A stretch of DNA of 64,000 nt, taken from an uncultured Eubacterium sp. (GTDB taxonomy: Bacteria; Bacillota; Clostridia; Peptostreptococcales; Anaerovoracaceae). The position numbers and the translations under genes were made by a program. This document shows positions 27,315 through 37,572 of this stretch, piece after piece. The stretch is from positions 1-64,000 of the forward strand of contig CABUXV010000004.1 in the NCBI GenBank assembly GCA_902495595.1. Direction: 5' to 3'. Under the pieces are notes generated by a model, which was given only the letters and a program-made list of their open reading frames with translations, ran no database searches and was not told where the DNA came from. The number at the start of each line of letters is the position of its first letter. Within the stretch, counting starts at the first letter, position 1.

Positions 27315-28553
27315 ATGGACAGAACGATACTTCACTGTGATATGAATGGATTTTATGCCTCTGTAGAATTACTGGATTATCCTGAATTAAAGAATAAGCC
27401 CATGGCTGTATGCGGAAATCCTGAAAACCGCCACGGTATTATACTTGCTAAAAATCAAATAGCCAAAAACTACGGAATAGTTACGGCAGAAACACTTTGG
27501 CAGGCAAGAAAAAAATGTCCTGCGCTTCAGGTAGTTCCTCCCCACCACGATAAATACAGATATTACAGTAAACTTATAAATCAGATTTATCTGCGTTTTA
27601 CGGACATGGTCGAACCATTCAGTGTAGATGAATCCTGGCTTGATGTTACAGCAAGCCAAAATCTTTTCGGCACAGGCAGAGAAATAGCCGATACTATAAG
27701 AAAAACCGTAAAAAATGAACTAAATCTTACACTATCAGCAGGAGTCTCTTTTAACAAAATTTTTGCAAAGATGGGAAGCGACTACAAAAAACCTGATGCC
27801 ACTACAGTAATAACAAAAAACAATTTCAAAAATATACTTTGGCCTTTGAATGTACGCTCAATGTTCTTCGTAGGAAAAGCTACGGCAGAAAAGCTGAAAA
27901 AATCCGGTATAACTACCATAGGCGAACTTGCAGTTTCAGACAAATCAATGCTCTGCTCCCTTTTAGGCAAACAAGGAGAGCTTATTCACGACTATGCCAA
28001 CGGACTTGATTTTACTCCTGTTTCAAAGTACGATGAACTGGAAAAAATAAAATCCATAGGAAACGGTACAACTTTTCGCCGCAATTTGATAAACAGCGAA
28101 GACATAAAAACAGCAGTAATAAGTCTTTCGGATACTGTAGCAACCAGGCTCAGAAAACACAAACTGAAAGCTTTCGGCGTTAAAGTTGATATAAAAAATA
28201 CGAACTTAAAAGTAATATCCAGACAGCAGCAGCTCGAAAACCCCACCAACCTGGCTGAAACAATATCAGACACAGCTCTCGGAATAATAAAAAAATCCTG
28301 GAAACTGCGGGAACCTATAAGAATGCTTACCGTAACAGCCATAAATCTATGCAATGAAAATCAGGCTATGCAGCTTTCCCTGTTTTCCAGTGAAGACGTA
28401 TTCTCTGAAAAAGGCGAAAAAATAGAACGTACAATGGATGACATAAGGGAAAAGTTCGGAAACAGCGCTATAACTTTCGGCCGTATTATCGGAAATGACA
28501 TCGGTGTGGATTCAAAAAATCCTCTTATCAAAGACGAAAACAATATCCGCTGA
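27315..28553 (+). CDS. dinB: DNA polymerase IV (Y-family)
   Basis: This 412-residue translesion polymerase has catalytic acidic residues in HCDMNGFYASVE (about 7-18) and EPFSVDESWLDV (about 98-109). The AGVSFNKIFAKMGSDYKKP motif and a helix-hairpin-helix (NVRSMFFVGKATAEKLKKSGI) follow. The little-finger domain occupies about 240-350. A QLSLFSSED motif near residue 355 matches the beta-clamp-binding consensus QLxLF. The ribosome site is AAAGGAGG. It converges on pfkA. Confidence 0.92.
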   Translation: MDRTILHCDMNGFYASVELLDYPELKNKPMAVCGNPENRHGIILAKNQIAKNYGIVTAETLWQARKKCPALQVVPPHHDKYRYYSKLINQIYLRFTDMVEPFSVDESWLDVTASQNLFGTGREIADTIRKTVKNELNLTLSAGVSFNKIFAKMGSDYKKPDATTVITKNNFKNILWPLNVRSMFFVGKATAEKLKKSGITTIGELAVSDKSMLCSLLGKQGELIHDYANGLDFTPVSKYDELEKIKSIGNGTTFRRNLINSEDIKTAVISLSDTVATRLRKHKLKAFGVKVDIKNTNLKVISRQQQLENPTNLAETISDTALGIIKKSWKLREPIRMLTVTAINLCNENQAMQLSLFSSEDVFSEKGEKIERTMDDIREKFGNSAITFGRIIGNDIGVDSKNPLIKDENNIR

Positions 28554-28573
28554 TATTAAATTTCATCATTAAG

Positions 28574-29533
28574 TTATGCTAAAATTTCCGCCATCTCATA
28601 AAGCTCCTTGTTAAATTCTCTCTTGATTTGAAGAGCCTCTCCCAAATCGAAGGCAGTTATCTCCTCACCGGTTATTCCTATGGCTTTGCTTTCTCTATCT
28701 TCATAGAGCATACTTACAGCCTTAGCTGCCATAAGGCTGGCCATAATTCTGTCCTTTCCGCTCGGTGTACCGCCTCTTTGTATATATCCCGGAACAACGG
28801 CTCTTGTTTCCCTTCCGGTTCGCTCTTCTATTATCTTGGTAAGCTCTGCCGTACTCATACTTACACCTTCAGCCTTTATTATTATGCTGTGAAGTTTTCC
28901 TGATTGCTGCCCTCTTAAAATTCTCCTGCAGGTTCTGTTTATATCCACATCGACTTCCGGAATTAAAATATCATCAGCACCGCCTGCCAGTCCTGCATGT
29001 ATGGCTATATCACCGCATCTTCTTCCCATGACTTCTATCACCGTAGTTCTTTCATGCGCAGACGATGTATCCCTTATATTTGAGACGAGATACAGCACAG
29101 TATTTACAGCGGTATCAAACCCTATAGTGTAATCCGTATATCCCAGGTCGTTATCAATGGTTCCCGGAACACCCATTACTTTAATTCCTCTTTTAGACAG
29201 GTCAAGACCTCCCTTTAAGGAACCATCTCCTCCTATGACAACAAGGCCTTCTATTCCGAAAGTATCAAGCATCCTCACGGCGCGTTCCTGCCCTTCATCT
29301 GTTCTGAATCGCTTGCTTCTTGCTGTTCTAAGTATAGTTCCTCCCCGCTGGAGAATATCTCCCACCGAATGCCATTCCATCTTTTTTACATCGCCGTCAA
29401 GAAGACCTTCATAGCCTCTTTCAATTCCATATACCTCCATACCCAAACAAATCGCCTTCCTTACGGAAGCCCTTATAGCTGCATTCATACCCGGAGAATC
29501 TCCTCCGCTTGTAAGCACACCTATTCTTTTCAT
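28574..29533 (-). CDS. pfkA: ATP-dependent 6-phosphofructokinase
   Basis: This 319-residue glycolytic enzyme phosphorylates fructose-6-phosphate. Visible motifs are MKRIGVLTSGGDSPGMNAAIR, GGDGSLKGG (ATP site, with Gly at the position that favours ATP over PPi), PGTIDNDLGYTDYTIGFDTAVNT (substrate Asp) and EVMGRRCGDIA. The C-terminal QRGGTPSGKDRIMA is the second phosphate-binding motif. It lies 14 bp after dnaE on the same strand, the dnaE-pfkA order common in Firmicutes. Confidence 0.95.
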   Translation of the reverse strand: MKRIGVLTSGGDSPGMNAAIRASVRKAICLGMEVYGIERGYEGLLDGDVKKMEWHSVGDILQRGGTILRTARSKRFRTDEGQERAVRMLDTFGIEGLVVIGGDGSLKGGLDLSKRGIKVMGVPGTIDNDLGYTDYTIGFDTAVNTVLYLVSNIRDTSSAHERTTVIEVMGRRCGDIAIHAGLAGGADDILIPEVDVDINRTCRRILRGQQSGKLHSIIIKAEGVSMSTAELTKIIEERTGRETRAVVPGYIQRGGTPSGKDRIMASLMAAKAVSMLYEDRESKAIGITGEEITAFDLGEALQIKREFNKELYEMAEILA

Positions 29534-29547
29534 ATCTGTTCCTCCTG

Positions 29548-32500
29548 CTATCCTTTGTAATTATCTTCCCCTACTATATTTACAATAGCATTTTTAAACT
29601 CCTTGTCCGGGTTAACCCAGAGATTTTCATCGGTTCTGAAAGAACCGCCTTTTGGTATATAGATTATCGCTTGATATCTTCCTCTGTGTTCCATCATTAC
29701 GGATTTTATTTTAGACAGAATAATCCCCTCGCCCTCTTCCGTTTCAGGAAGTTTTATTTTCACTATTCCCTCAGGAATACCTTTAGGAGGTTCTTTATTT
29801 ATTTCATTTATATTTTTAAGGTCTGCTATTTTTTCTGCCAGCAGTTTAGGAATCTCTCCCTCCTTAAAATTAAGACTTCCTGATATTGAAACTATTGCAT
29901 CCTCTTTAACTATACTGCCAAACCGTTCATATACATTGGGAAATACAACGACCTCAACACTTCCATACAAATCTTCCAGATTGACAAAAGCCATCATCTT
30001 GTTGTTCTTTGTAAGAAGAGTCTTTTTACCGGTTATTATTCCCGCCATTACAGCCTTCATTCCATCTCTGACAAAGTCATGCTGCTCTCCTTGTTCTTCA
30101 CTGTCTAAAACATCTGCCAGGTCCTGAGCATTGACAGTTGAAATTCTTTCAATTTCCGATTTGTATTCCTTTAAAGGATGGTCTGTAAGGTATACACCCA
30201 GCATTTCCTTTTCCTGAGCCATAAGTATATCCCGCTCGAAATTCTTTACATCAGGAAGCACATTTCCGGCGCTGCTTTCTTCCATAGTCTCTGCATTGGT
30301 CTGAAACAGAGAAATCTGGCCTTCCACATTTCTTCTTGCGCTGTTTTGAGCTGATTCTATTAAACTTTCATATATTCCGATATGCGCAGCCCTGTTTTCA
30401 TTTAAACAATCCATAGCTCCGGCTCTTATAAGGCTCTCTATGGCTTTTTTATTTATCTTATGTATATCCAAATTCTCTATAAACTGGAATATATCAGACG
30501 GTTTTCCTTTTGACTCGCGGGCTTCCACAATAGCGTCTATTACATTTTCACCGACATTTTTCACACCCAAAAGCCCAAACCGTATTTTGCCATCGGAAAC
30601 AGAAAATTTCTTGTAGCTTTCATTTACATCGGGAGGCAATACTTCTATCCCCATTTCCGTACAGTTTCTCATATATTTTGATATAGAATTTACGTCCCCC
30701 ATAACACTTGTCATAAGAGCCGCCATGAATTCTACGGGATAATGCACTTTAAGAAACCCTGTTTCATATGCAAGCACCGCATAAGCTGCAGCATGAGATT
30801 TATTAAAAGCATATTCTGCAAAACTGACCATCTGATTGAAGATTTCCTCAGCAATATCTTCAGGAATTCCGTTTCTCACACATCCGGCTATTTCTATATT
30901 CCCCGCTTCATCCATCTTGCCATGTATAAAATATTCCTTTTCTTCAAGCATGACGTCCATTTTTTTCTTACTCATAGCACGCCTTACCAGGTCTGAACGT
31001 CCGTAGGAATATCCGCCCAAATCCCTAACTATCTGCATAACCTGCTCCTGATATACAAGACACCCATAAGTAACAGACAGTATGGGTTCAAGGCTTTCAT
31101 GAATATATTCAACATTATCAGGATGCTTTTTATTATCTATATACGTAGGTATTGATGCCATAGGTCCGGGTCTGTAAAGGGATATACCCGCTACAATATC
31201 TTCAAAGCAATCAGGCTTCAATCCTTTCATAAACTGGGTCATACCACCGCTTTCCAACTGAAATATTCCCTGAGTATTTCCCTTTGAAATTATTTCATAA
31301 ACCTTTGGGTCATCGTATTCCATGGACGAAAAATCTATTTTTACCCCATGGTTTTGCTCTATAAGTTCAAGAGCGTCCCTTATTATTGTAAGGTTTCTGA
31401 GCCCCAGAAAATCCATTTTCAAAAGCCCCAGTTCTTCTATTGTAGTCATATTAAACTGCGTGGACAGCCCTTTGTCAGCCAGATACAAAGGCACATATTC
31501 ATCTATGCTCTCCCGCGAAATAACCACGCCGGCAGCATGGGTCGACGCATGTCTTGGCATTCCCTCTATTGCCCGGGACATATCTATAACCTTTTTCGTG
31601 GTTTCGTCACTTTCGTATTTTGCTTTAAGCTCCGGACTTGTATCCAGAGCTTTATCTATGGTCATTTTAAGAGAAAAAGGTATCGCCTTGGCTATAGCAT
31701 CGGTTTCGGGATAACTTACATTCAATACCCTGCCGACATCTCTTACAGCCTGTTTTGCCTTCATGGTTCCGAAAGTTATTATCTGAGATACTTTATCTTC
31801 ACCGTATTTTCTCGTTACGTAATCTATAACTTCTCCCCGCCGTTCATAACAGAAATCTATATCAATATCCGGCATACTGACTCTTTCGGGATTTAGAAAC
31901 CTTTCGAATATCAATCCGTATTTTATGGGATCTATGTCTGTTATCCTTAAAGTATATGCAACTATACTTCCTGCCGCAGAGCCTCTGCCCGGTCCTACCA
32001 TTATATTGTTTTCCTTGGCATAATTTATAAAATCCCATACTATTAAAAAATACTCCACATATCCCATATTTTCTATAGTTGACAGCTCGTAATTCAGCCT
32101 ATTTTCAAGTTCTTTTCTGTAATTTTCATCAATATCTGCATACCTCTGACGCAGCCCTTCTTCACATAGCTTTCTGAGATACTCTCTGTTTGTCATATTA
32201 TCAGGAGCTTTGAAATCCGGCAAATGAAGCTCCCCGAATTTAAAAGAAACATCACACCTTTTCGCAATTTTCGAAGTATTATCACATGCTGAAGGTATAT
32301 TGGAAAATATCTTTCTCATTTCTTCTTCTGATTTCAAATAAAACTGATCATTTGAAAATCTCATGCGATTTTCTTCATCTACTGTAGTACCCATCTGTAT
32401 ACACATTAAAACATCCTGAGCAACAGAGTCTTCCTGTCTGACATAATGCACATCATTTGTAGCAACAAAAGGGATTCCAGTCTCCTCGTGAAGTCTTTTC

Positions 32501-33066
32501 ATATCGGGAAGAATTCTCATTTCTTCTTCAAGACCCTGATCTTGCAATTCAAGATAGAAATTATCTTTTCCGAAAATCTCTCTCATCTGCAGAGCTTCTC
32601 TTTTCGCCCCCTCATAATCTCCATTTAAAAGCCTGTGCTGGATCTCTCCTGCCAAACATGCTGACAAAGCTATTATCCCCTCGCTGTATTTGCTCAAAAC
32701 ATTCTTATCAATCCTGGGTCTGTAATAAAATCCGTGTCTGTATCCTTCCGATACTATCTTCATAAGATTCTTGTAACCTTTATTATTTTCCGCCAGCAAA
32801 ACCAGATGCCCCATATGTTTGTCCTTTTCTGAATCCTTATCAAACAGTGTTCTGGCGGCAGTGTATACCTCACATCCTATTATAGGTTTAATACCCTGCT
32901 TAAGACATTCCCTGTAAAAATCAATAACTCCAAACATGACCCCATGGTCTGTAATCGCAAGTGAATCCATGCCGAGTTCCTTGGCATGAGATACTAAATC
33001 CTTTATTCTTGACGCACCGTCTAAAAGACTGTATTCCGTATGTACATGTAAATGTGTAAAAGCCAT
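29548..33066 (-). CDS. dnaE: DNA polymerase III alpha subunit (DnaE)
   Basis: This 1172-residue C-family polymerase begins with the PHP domain (HLHVHTEYSLLDGASRIKDL). The polymerase core carries VGPGRGSAAGSIVAY and the catalytic MPDIDIDFCYERR (about 400-412). The fingers/beta-binding region follows, and an OB-fold occupies about 1000-1080 (KAVMAGIITGKKTLLTKNNKMMAF). Length and layout fit DnaE1/DnaE3-type Firmicute enzymes. No separate proofreading domain is seen. It is followed directly by pfkA. Confidence 0.95.
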   Translation of the reverse strand: MAFTHLHVHTEYSLLDGASRIKDLVSHAKELGMDSLAITDHGVMFGVIDFYRECLKQGIKPIIGCEVYTAARTLFDKDSEKDKHMGHLVLLAENNKGYKNLMKIVSEGYRHGFYYRPRIDKNVLSKYSEGIIALSACLAGEIQHRLLNGDYEGAKREALQMREIFGKDNFYLELQDQGLEEEMRILPDMKRLHEETGIPFVATNDVHYVRQEDSVAQDVLMCIQMGTTVDEENRMRFSNDQFYLKSEEEMRKIFSNIPSACDNTSKIAKRCDVSFKFGELHLPDFKAPDNMTNREYLRKLCEEGLRQRYADIDENYRKELENRLNYELSTIENMGYVEYFLIVWDFINYAKENNIMVGPGRGSAAGSIVAYTLRITDIDPIKYGLIFERFLNPERVSMPDIDIDFCYERRGEVIDYVTRKYGEDKVSQIITFGTMKAKQAVRDVGRVLNVSYPETDAIAKAIPFSLKMTIDKALDTSPELKAKYESDETTKKVIDMSRAIEGMPRHASTHAAGVVISRESIDEYVPLYLADKGLSTQFNMTTIEELGLLKMDFLGLRNLTIIRDALELIEQNHGVKIDFSSMEYDDPKVYEIISKGNTQGIFQLESGGMTQFMKGLKPDCFEDIVAGISLYRPGPMASIPTYIDNKKHPDNVEYIHESLEPILSVTYGCLVYQEQVMQIVRDLGGYSYGRSDLVRRAMSKKKMDVMLEEKEYFIHGKMDEAGNIEIAGCVRNGIPEDIAEEIFNQMVSFAEYAFNKSHAAAYAVLAYETGFLKVHYPVEFMAALMTSVMGDVNSISKYMRNCTEMGIEVLPPDVNESYKKFSVSDGKIRFGLLGVKNVGENVIDAIVEARESKGKPSDIFQFIENLDIHKINKKAIESLIRAGAMDCLNENRAAHIGIYESLIESAQNSARRNVEGQISLFQTNAETMEESSAGNVLPDVKNFERDILMAQEKEMLGVYLTDHPLKEYKSEIERISTVNAQDLADVLDSEEQGEQHDFVRDGMKAVMAGIITGKKTLLTKNNKMMAFVNLEDLYGSVEVVVFPNVYERFGSIVKEDAIVSISGSLNFKEGEIPKLLAEKIADLKNINEINKEPPKGIPEGIVKIKLPETEEGEGIILSKIKSVMMEHRGRYQAIIYIPKGGSFRTDENLWVNPDKEFKNAIVNIVGEDNYKG

Positions 33067-33249
33067 ATATACTACCCCGTAAATATATTTTATTTAAAAT
33101 CGAACATATAAACTGAAATATTTGATTATATTATTATAACTTATCAAATCATTTTTGTATACATGGGGCAAATATATATCGAAACCGTATTTTTTTGTGG
33201 AAAAACAATATTAAATAAAGTAGAATAAAAGGAGTTGAGGAGAGAATAT

Positions 33250-34647
33250 ATGAAGAAGTTTATTGTAATTGTATCTGCCATATTGTTAATATTTATAGCA
33301 GCACTGTCCATAATGACATCGTCCTATTCCAAAACAGATGATTTTAAAGAAGCAAGGCTTCCCGAAAATACTAAAATCAACGGCATAGACTGCTCTGGTC
33401 TCGATTACGAAAAGGCGAAAAGCAAACTTACCGATGGATGGAACCAAAAATACATAGTAGTTAACGGAAGCCTGAATGAAAATCTTGATGAATACACTGA
33501 TTTCGGCTGTACCTATAAAATAGACAGCAAATTGGAAAACCTGAAGAAAAATTATCTCATATTTGCAGCTTTAAACCATTATACCAACATTCCCTTGAGG
33601 ATTAAAATTCCCATGCTTATAGATAATTACAGTCCTGAATTCAAAGAAAAAGTCATCGCTTCAAATTTCTTAAACAATCCAAATGCAACAGAAAGCAAAA
33701 ATGCCTATGTAAATCTTTCAGACCCGGAATTTGAAATAATTCCGGAACAGCTGGGAACAGCCGTGGATTCCGATAAATTTTTTAAAGATGTTCTGCATCA
33801 TATAGAAACAGGCAAGCTTAATTTCATATATGATGACAAAACATATCTTATTGCCCCGGAAATAACCTCCGATGACCCGGAACTGAAAAAGTATCAGGAA
33901 TTCTGTAAAAAATACCTTACACAAAAAATCACATACGAAATGGGAGATGAGACTTTTACCATAGCACCTGAAACGCTGAGCACCCTTTTTAAAAGCGATA
34001 TGTCGGGAAATGCTGATGAATCCGCGGTGGAAAACTACATAAAACAAATGGCAGACAGTTATGACAATGTAGGAGCAGAAAGAAGCTTTAAAACCTTAGC
34101 CGGCAAAAATATAAAAATAAAAGGCGGAACATACGGCTGGACTATTGATAAGAAAAAAGAAGCCATGCAGCTTACTGCCGATATAAACTCCCACAAAGAT
34201 ATATCCAGAAAACCTGTTTACTCATTTGAAAGCTACGGAACATACACTAAAACCATGGGAAATACATATGTCGATATAGATTTTACAAAACAGCAGGTTA
34301 AATTTTTTAAAGACGGGAAAGAAAAATTCTCATGCAGCGTAGTAACCGGCAGCAAGATAAGAGGCGATTCAACTCCTGAGGGTACATATTACATATTAAA
34401 CAGGCTGAGACACGTTGTAATGAGAGGAGATAACGATGACGGCACCAGATACGAAGAGCCTGCCAGCTACTGGATGGGTGTAACATGGAACGGCATAGGA
34501 ATGCATGATTCCAGCTGGAGAACAAAATTCGGCGGAGATATATGGAAGACAAACGGCAGTCATGGCTGTATAAACATGCCTAAAAAAGAAATTCCCAAGC
34601 TCTTCAACATGGTTGAAGAGAATATGCCGGTAGTTATGCATTATTAG
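33250..34647 (+). CDS. L,D-transpeptidase (YkuD) with PG_binding_4-type domain
   Basis: This 465-residue cell-wall enzyme makes or edits 3-3 peptidoglycan cross-links. An N-terminal membrane anchor (FIVIVSAILLIFIAALSIM) is followed by a large extracytoplasmic region with two PG_binding_4-like repeats (about 45-330). The YkuD domain lies at about 340-465. The catalytic motif SHGCINMPKKE (His, Gly, Cys) and the upstream GIGMHDSSWRT histidine are intact. ATG at 33250 is chosen with GAGGAG upstream; the earlier TTG overlaps that ribosome site. Confidence 0.9.
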   Translation: MKKFIVIVSAILLIFIAALSIMTSSYSKTDDFKEARLPENTKINGIDCSGLDYEKAKSKLTDGWNQKYIVVNGSLNENLDEYTDFGCTYKIDSKLENLKKNYLIFAALNHYTNIPLRIKIPMLIDNYSPEFKEKVIASNFLNNPNATESKNAYVNLSDPEFEIIPEQLGTAVDSDKFFKDVLHHIETGKLNFIYDDKTYLIAPEITSDDPELKKYQEFCKKYLTQKITYEMGDETFTIAPETLSTLFKSDMSGNADESAVENYIKQMADSYDNVGAERSFKTLAGKNIKIKGGTYGWTIDKKKEAMQLTADINSHKDISRKPVYSFESYGTYTKTMGNTYVDIDFTKQQVKFFKDGKEKFSCSVVTGSKIRGDSTPEGTYYILNRLRHVVMRGDNDDGTRYEEPASYWMGVTWNGIGMHDSSWRTKFGGDIWKTNGSHGCINMPKKEIPKLFNMVEENMPVVMHY

Positions 34648-34680
34648 ATTCCAAAACATAATCTTTCGATATGGTTTCAA

Positions 34681-34730
34681 AAAAGCAGACCTTCTGCACG
34701 GAATAAACTCCTTGCAGAAGGTCTGCTTTT
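34681..34730. terminator. Bidirectional terminator between the L,D-transpeptidase gene and gerQ
   Basis: A perfect 18-bp stem (34681-34698 with 34713-34730) has A and T runs at both ends, between convergent genes. Confidence 0.9.
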
Positions 34731-34757
34731 CAATCATAATACTTTAATAGACTCTTT

Positions 34758-35294
34758 TTATTCTGCTCCTTCATCGGTTATAAACGGACGTGTAACATTA
34801 GTATAATACACATACATATTCTTTATTCCGTAAATATCCATTATTCTTATGTTATTGTTGGAATACTCCTGAAGTATGATGTAGTTAATGCCAACACCTA
34901 TGAGAAATCCATCGTATTCCTGCAATGTATTGGAACCCACAAGCTGCTCAACTCTGACGAATCTTCCTATCTGTGTTCTGAATATACCGTTTAAGTACTG
35001 AATGGAATTGTAGTCAAGTATTTCGCTGTACTCCTCCGGAAGCAAAGGGTTTGCCGGAACTCTAAATGTTGGATTGTTGGGCAAAACCACCGGAAACGAC
35101 TCTACCGCCCCCAGATTACCTGTCGGATTTACTGTAATCACATCTGAAAACTCCGGAGCTCCGTTTATCTCATCCACGGGAATATCCCCGGGATTAACAC
35201 TGCTGTCATTATTACTAACCATATCACTGCCCGAAAGGACCTGAGTCATTTCACTTCTATTAATAGTACCGGCTGACATTTCTTGCATAGCCAT
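34758..35294 (-). CDS. gerQ: GerQ-like spore coat protein
   Basis: This 178-residue protein has a low-complexity Asn/Ser/Pro-rich N-terminal half (about 1-90). The C-terminal GerQ-like domain (about 95-170) reads YLNGIFRTQIGRFVRVEQ, then DGFLIGVGINYIILQEY. In Bacillus GerQ is a coat protein needed for localisation and function of the cortex hydrolase CwlJ. Here it is 17 bp downstream of cwlJ, which strongly supports both calls. ATG at 35292-35294 follows AGAGGTGAT. Confidence 0.75.
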   Translation of the reverse strand: MAMQEMSAGTINRSEMTQVLSGSDMVSNNDSSVNPGDIPVDEINGAPEFSDVITVNPTGNLGAVESFPVVLPNNPTFRVPANPLLPEEYSEILDYNSIQYLNGIFRTQIGRFVRVEQLVGSNTLQEYDGFLIGVGINYIILQEYSNNNIRIMDIYGIKNMYVYYTNVTRPFITDEGAE

Positions 35295-35311
35295 ATAATC
35301 ACCTCTCTGTT

Positions 35312-35749
35312 TTAAGTAGCTGCATAATATGCGGTTGGTACATAAAAGCAATGATCTCCTATTCTGTTATGAATTACTCCTACCCTTGTTGGAAAATATG
35401 TGGGACAACTGTAACTATAAGGATTATGAAAAAACAGGGAGTGGTCTACACCCGCAAGTATTCCTCCTGCAAGAGCCCAGTCAGCAATCTCATAATGTTC
35501 ATCCAGCGGAACCATATTATAAACATTCTGCGGATTATAATAGCCGCCAACACTGGTCTTCATACATGTAAACTGTCCGGGCTGTTGTATAATGTTTCTT
35601 ACATTGCCGCCTTCGTTGATTCTGGCAAATTCACCATAAGTTATATTTGCTCTGTTCATAATCACCGTAGCTACGGCCTGCATTCCATCATATCCCTCTC
35701 CTCCGGCTTCACATTGAATAAGTCTTGCAAAAAGTTCTCTAGTGTCCAT
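35312..35749 (-). CDS. cwlJ: Spore cortex-lytic cell wall hydrolase CwlJ
   Basis: This 145-residue SleB/CwlJ-type hydrolase degrades spore cortex during germination. It opens with ELFARLIQCEAGGEGYDGMQAVATVIMNR, where the Glu in CEAGGEG is the catalytic acid, and ends with GDHCFYVP. There is no signal peptide or peptidoglycan-binding domain, as expected for CwlJ rather than SleB. ATG at 35747-35749 is preferred over a GTG five codons earlier, which falls in the ribosome site. It is followed by gerQ and preceded by a GerA-family gene. Confidence 0.87.
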   Translation of the reverse strand: MDTRELFARLIQCEAGGEGYDGMQAVATVIMNRANITYGEFARINEGGNVRNIIQQPGQFTCMKTSVGGYYNPQNVYNMVPLDEHYEIADWALAGGILAGVDHSLFFHNPYSYSCPTYFPTRVGVIHNRIGDHCFYVPTAYYAAT

Positions 35750-35799
35750 TGCTTTATCATCCACCTTTCAATTATTACTAAACTATAATATGAGGAATA

Positions 35800-37197
35800 C
35801 TATTTTTTTGTTCTGAATATTAATTTTTTTAGCTTGCTCCAATCCCAAGGTATAATAGGATACAGATATGAAGTTCCCACAACAGTTCTAGTTGCAGCCA
35901 TAACTGCCATGGATATGACAAATGCTATCAATACACCTTCCCATCCAAGAACATGCGCGCCTATAAGCATAAACACTCTCACGAATTTAACAGCAAATCC
36001 AAGCTCTATGCTTGGCTGAGTAAAGCTCGCAAGAGATACCACCGCCATACAAAGTATAGTCTGCGGCACGAACCAGCCTGAGGAAACCGAGAATTCTCCA
36101 AGTATAAGAGCGCCTATTACCGAAAGTGACATTCCCAGAGAATCCGGAGTATTAAGAGATGCCAGCTTAAGCCCGTCTATAGCCAGTTCCAAAAGTATAA
36201 ACTGCCAGAATATACTTATGGCAAACTCTTCATCAGTTATAAAAAACCTTAAAAATTCGTGGACAGGTATATCGCCTTCCGCAAATAACAGGTATATAGG
36301 TGTCGCAAACAATATTACAAAAATATTGGCTATCCTTAAAAATCTGAAATAGTTTCCCGTAAGCATCGGGAAATAATAATCATCTATATCCTGTAAAAAG
36401 TCAAATACACCGGCAGGAATAAGTATTACCGTAGGAGAATTATCAACTATTACTGCAATTTTGCCTTCTTCAATATGTGCGGCTATAATATCCGGTCTTT
36501 GAGAATACCTTACTTTAGGGAAAGGGTTAATCCTGCTAAGCTTTTTTCCCGTTAACCTTTCAACAAGACTTTGTTCTGTAACTGTAAGTCCTTCTATCTT
36601 TATCTCCGAAAGACTCTTGTTAAGCTTTTCCACCATTCCCATATCAGCCTTGTCTTTCATATAAACCATGGACACATCTGATTTAGTGATATCTCCTATA
36701 CTATATATTTTAAATATAAGATTATTATCTCTTATACGGCGTCTTATAAGAGCTATATTAGTCATCATGGATTCAACAAAGCCATCTTTTGCTCCCCTTA
36801 GACTCTTTTCTTTGGACGGCTCCTGAACACCCCTCAGAGGATATTCCCTGCAATCTATTATTATAATGCCTTCATATCCTGATATGAGCAGCGGCACCAA
36901 CCCCGAATATAAAAATTTAATTGCTTCGTCAGTATTAGCAACTACCATAGTATCAAGAAAGGGCAGATTTGTTTTGATGAAATCCTCAGCAGTCTTTGCT
37001 TTCTCAACCTGGTCCTTTTTAAGTGAAAACAGGCTGAATATTACTCTTTGCATCATACTTCCGCTGACAAGTCCGTCAACAAAAAACATGGTGCCGTCTT
37101 TTCCGCCTATACTCAATTTACGTTCCAGCAAGTCAAAGCTTTCACCTACAGGAACCTTGCGCTTTATTTCATAAAGCAGCTCATCATATTTATCCAT
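35800..37197 (-). CDS. GerA-family spore germination protein (SpoVAF-like)
   Basis: This protein of about 465 residues has a soluble N-terminal region (about 1-270, with IDGLVSGSM-like FVDGLVSGSMMQRVIF and EGIIIIDCREYPLRGVQEPSKEKSLRGAKDGFVE). Five to six membrane helices follow (about 280-455). This matches the A subunit of nutrient germinant receptors and SpoVAF. No GerB or GerC gene is adjacent, favouring SpoVAF-type. The start at MDKYDELL has a weak GCGAGG site; a longer start is possible. The cwlJ-gerQ pair immediately downstream makes this a germination cluster. Confidence 0.82.
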   Translation of the reverse strand: MDKYDELLYEIKRKVPVGESFDLLERKLSIGGKDGTMFFVDGLVSGSMMQRVIFSLFSLKKDQVEKAKTAEDFIKTNLPFLDTMVVANTDEAIKFLYSGLVPLLISGYEGIIIIDCREYPLRGVQEPSKEKSLRGAKDGFVESMMTNIALIRRRIRDNNLIFKIYSIGDITKSDVSMVYMKDKADMGMVEKLNKSLSEIKIEGLTVTEQSLVERLTGKKLSRINPFPKVRYSQRPDIIAAHIEEGKIAVIVDNSPTVILIPAGVFDFLQDIDDYYFPMLTGNYFRFLRIANIFVILFATPIYLLFAEGDIPVHEFLRFFITDEEFAISIFWQFILLELAIDGLKLASLNTPDSLGMSLSVIGALILGEFSVSSGWFVPQTILCMAVVSLASFTQPSIELGFAVKFVRVFMLIGAHVLGWEGVLIAFVISMAVMAATRTVVGTSYLYPIIPWDWSKLKKLIFRTKK

Positions 37198-37311
37198 AAA
37201 AAAACCTCGCATAATTTTGGTATTAGTTTTTACTGAATACGCCAATATATGCGAGATATTTTTAAAGCTTATTTTCTTTTTCGTTTATGAGCAGTTTAAT
37301 TTAAACCGTTT

Positions 37312-37560
37312 TTAACGTTTTTTCTTCTTAGACTGTCCTTTATGAACAGGAGGTTTATTGTTTTCCTGACGTTCTTCGCGTTTTTTTCTGCCAAGAAATC
37401 TAAAAAGCTGAAAAACTATGTAAACAACAGCTATCGCTATACAAAATATTATAATGGTTTTTTTATCGTCGTCTATGAATCCAAACATTCTTGCGAAAAT
37501 CAATCCGCCGACTATAAATATCCAAAAATATAGAATTTTACCGATTACACCATTGCCCAT
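37312..37560 (-). CDS. Small membrane protein with basic tail, unknown
   Basis: The 82-residue protein has two membrane helices (GKILYFWIFIVGGLIFARMFGF and TIIIFCIAIAVVYIVFQLFRF) and ends in a strongly basic tail of mixed Lys/Arg/Gln. ATG at 37558-37560 is preferred, with GAGGAG seven bases upstream. It follows pyc by only a few bases and is probably co-transcribed. Family not recognised. Confidence 0.6.
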   Translation of the reverse strand: MGNGVIGKILYFWIFIVGGLIFARMFGFIDDDKKTIIIFCIAIAVVYIVFQLFRFLGRKKREERQENNKPPVHKGQSKKKKR

Positions 37561-37572
37561 AATCATGCTCCT

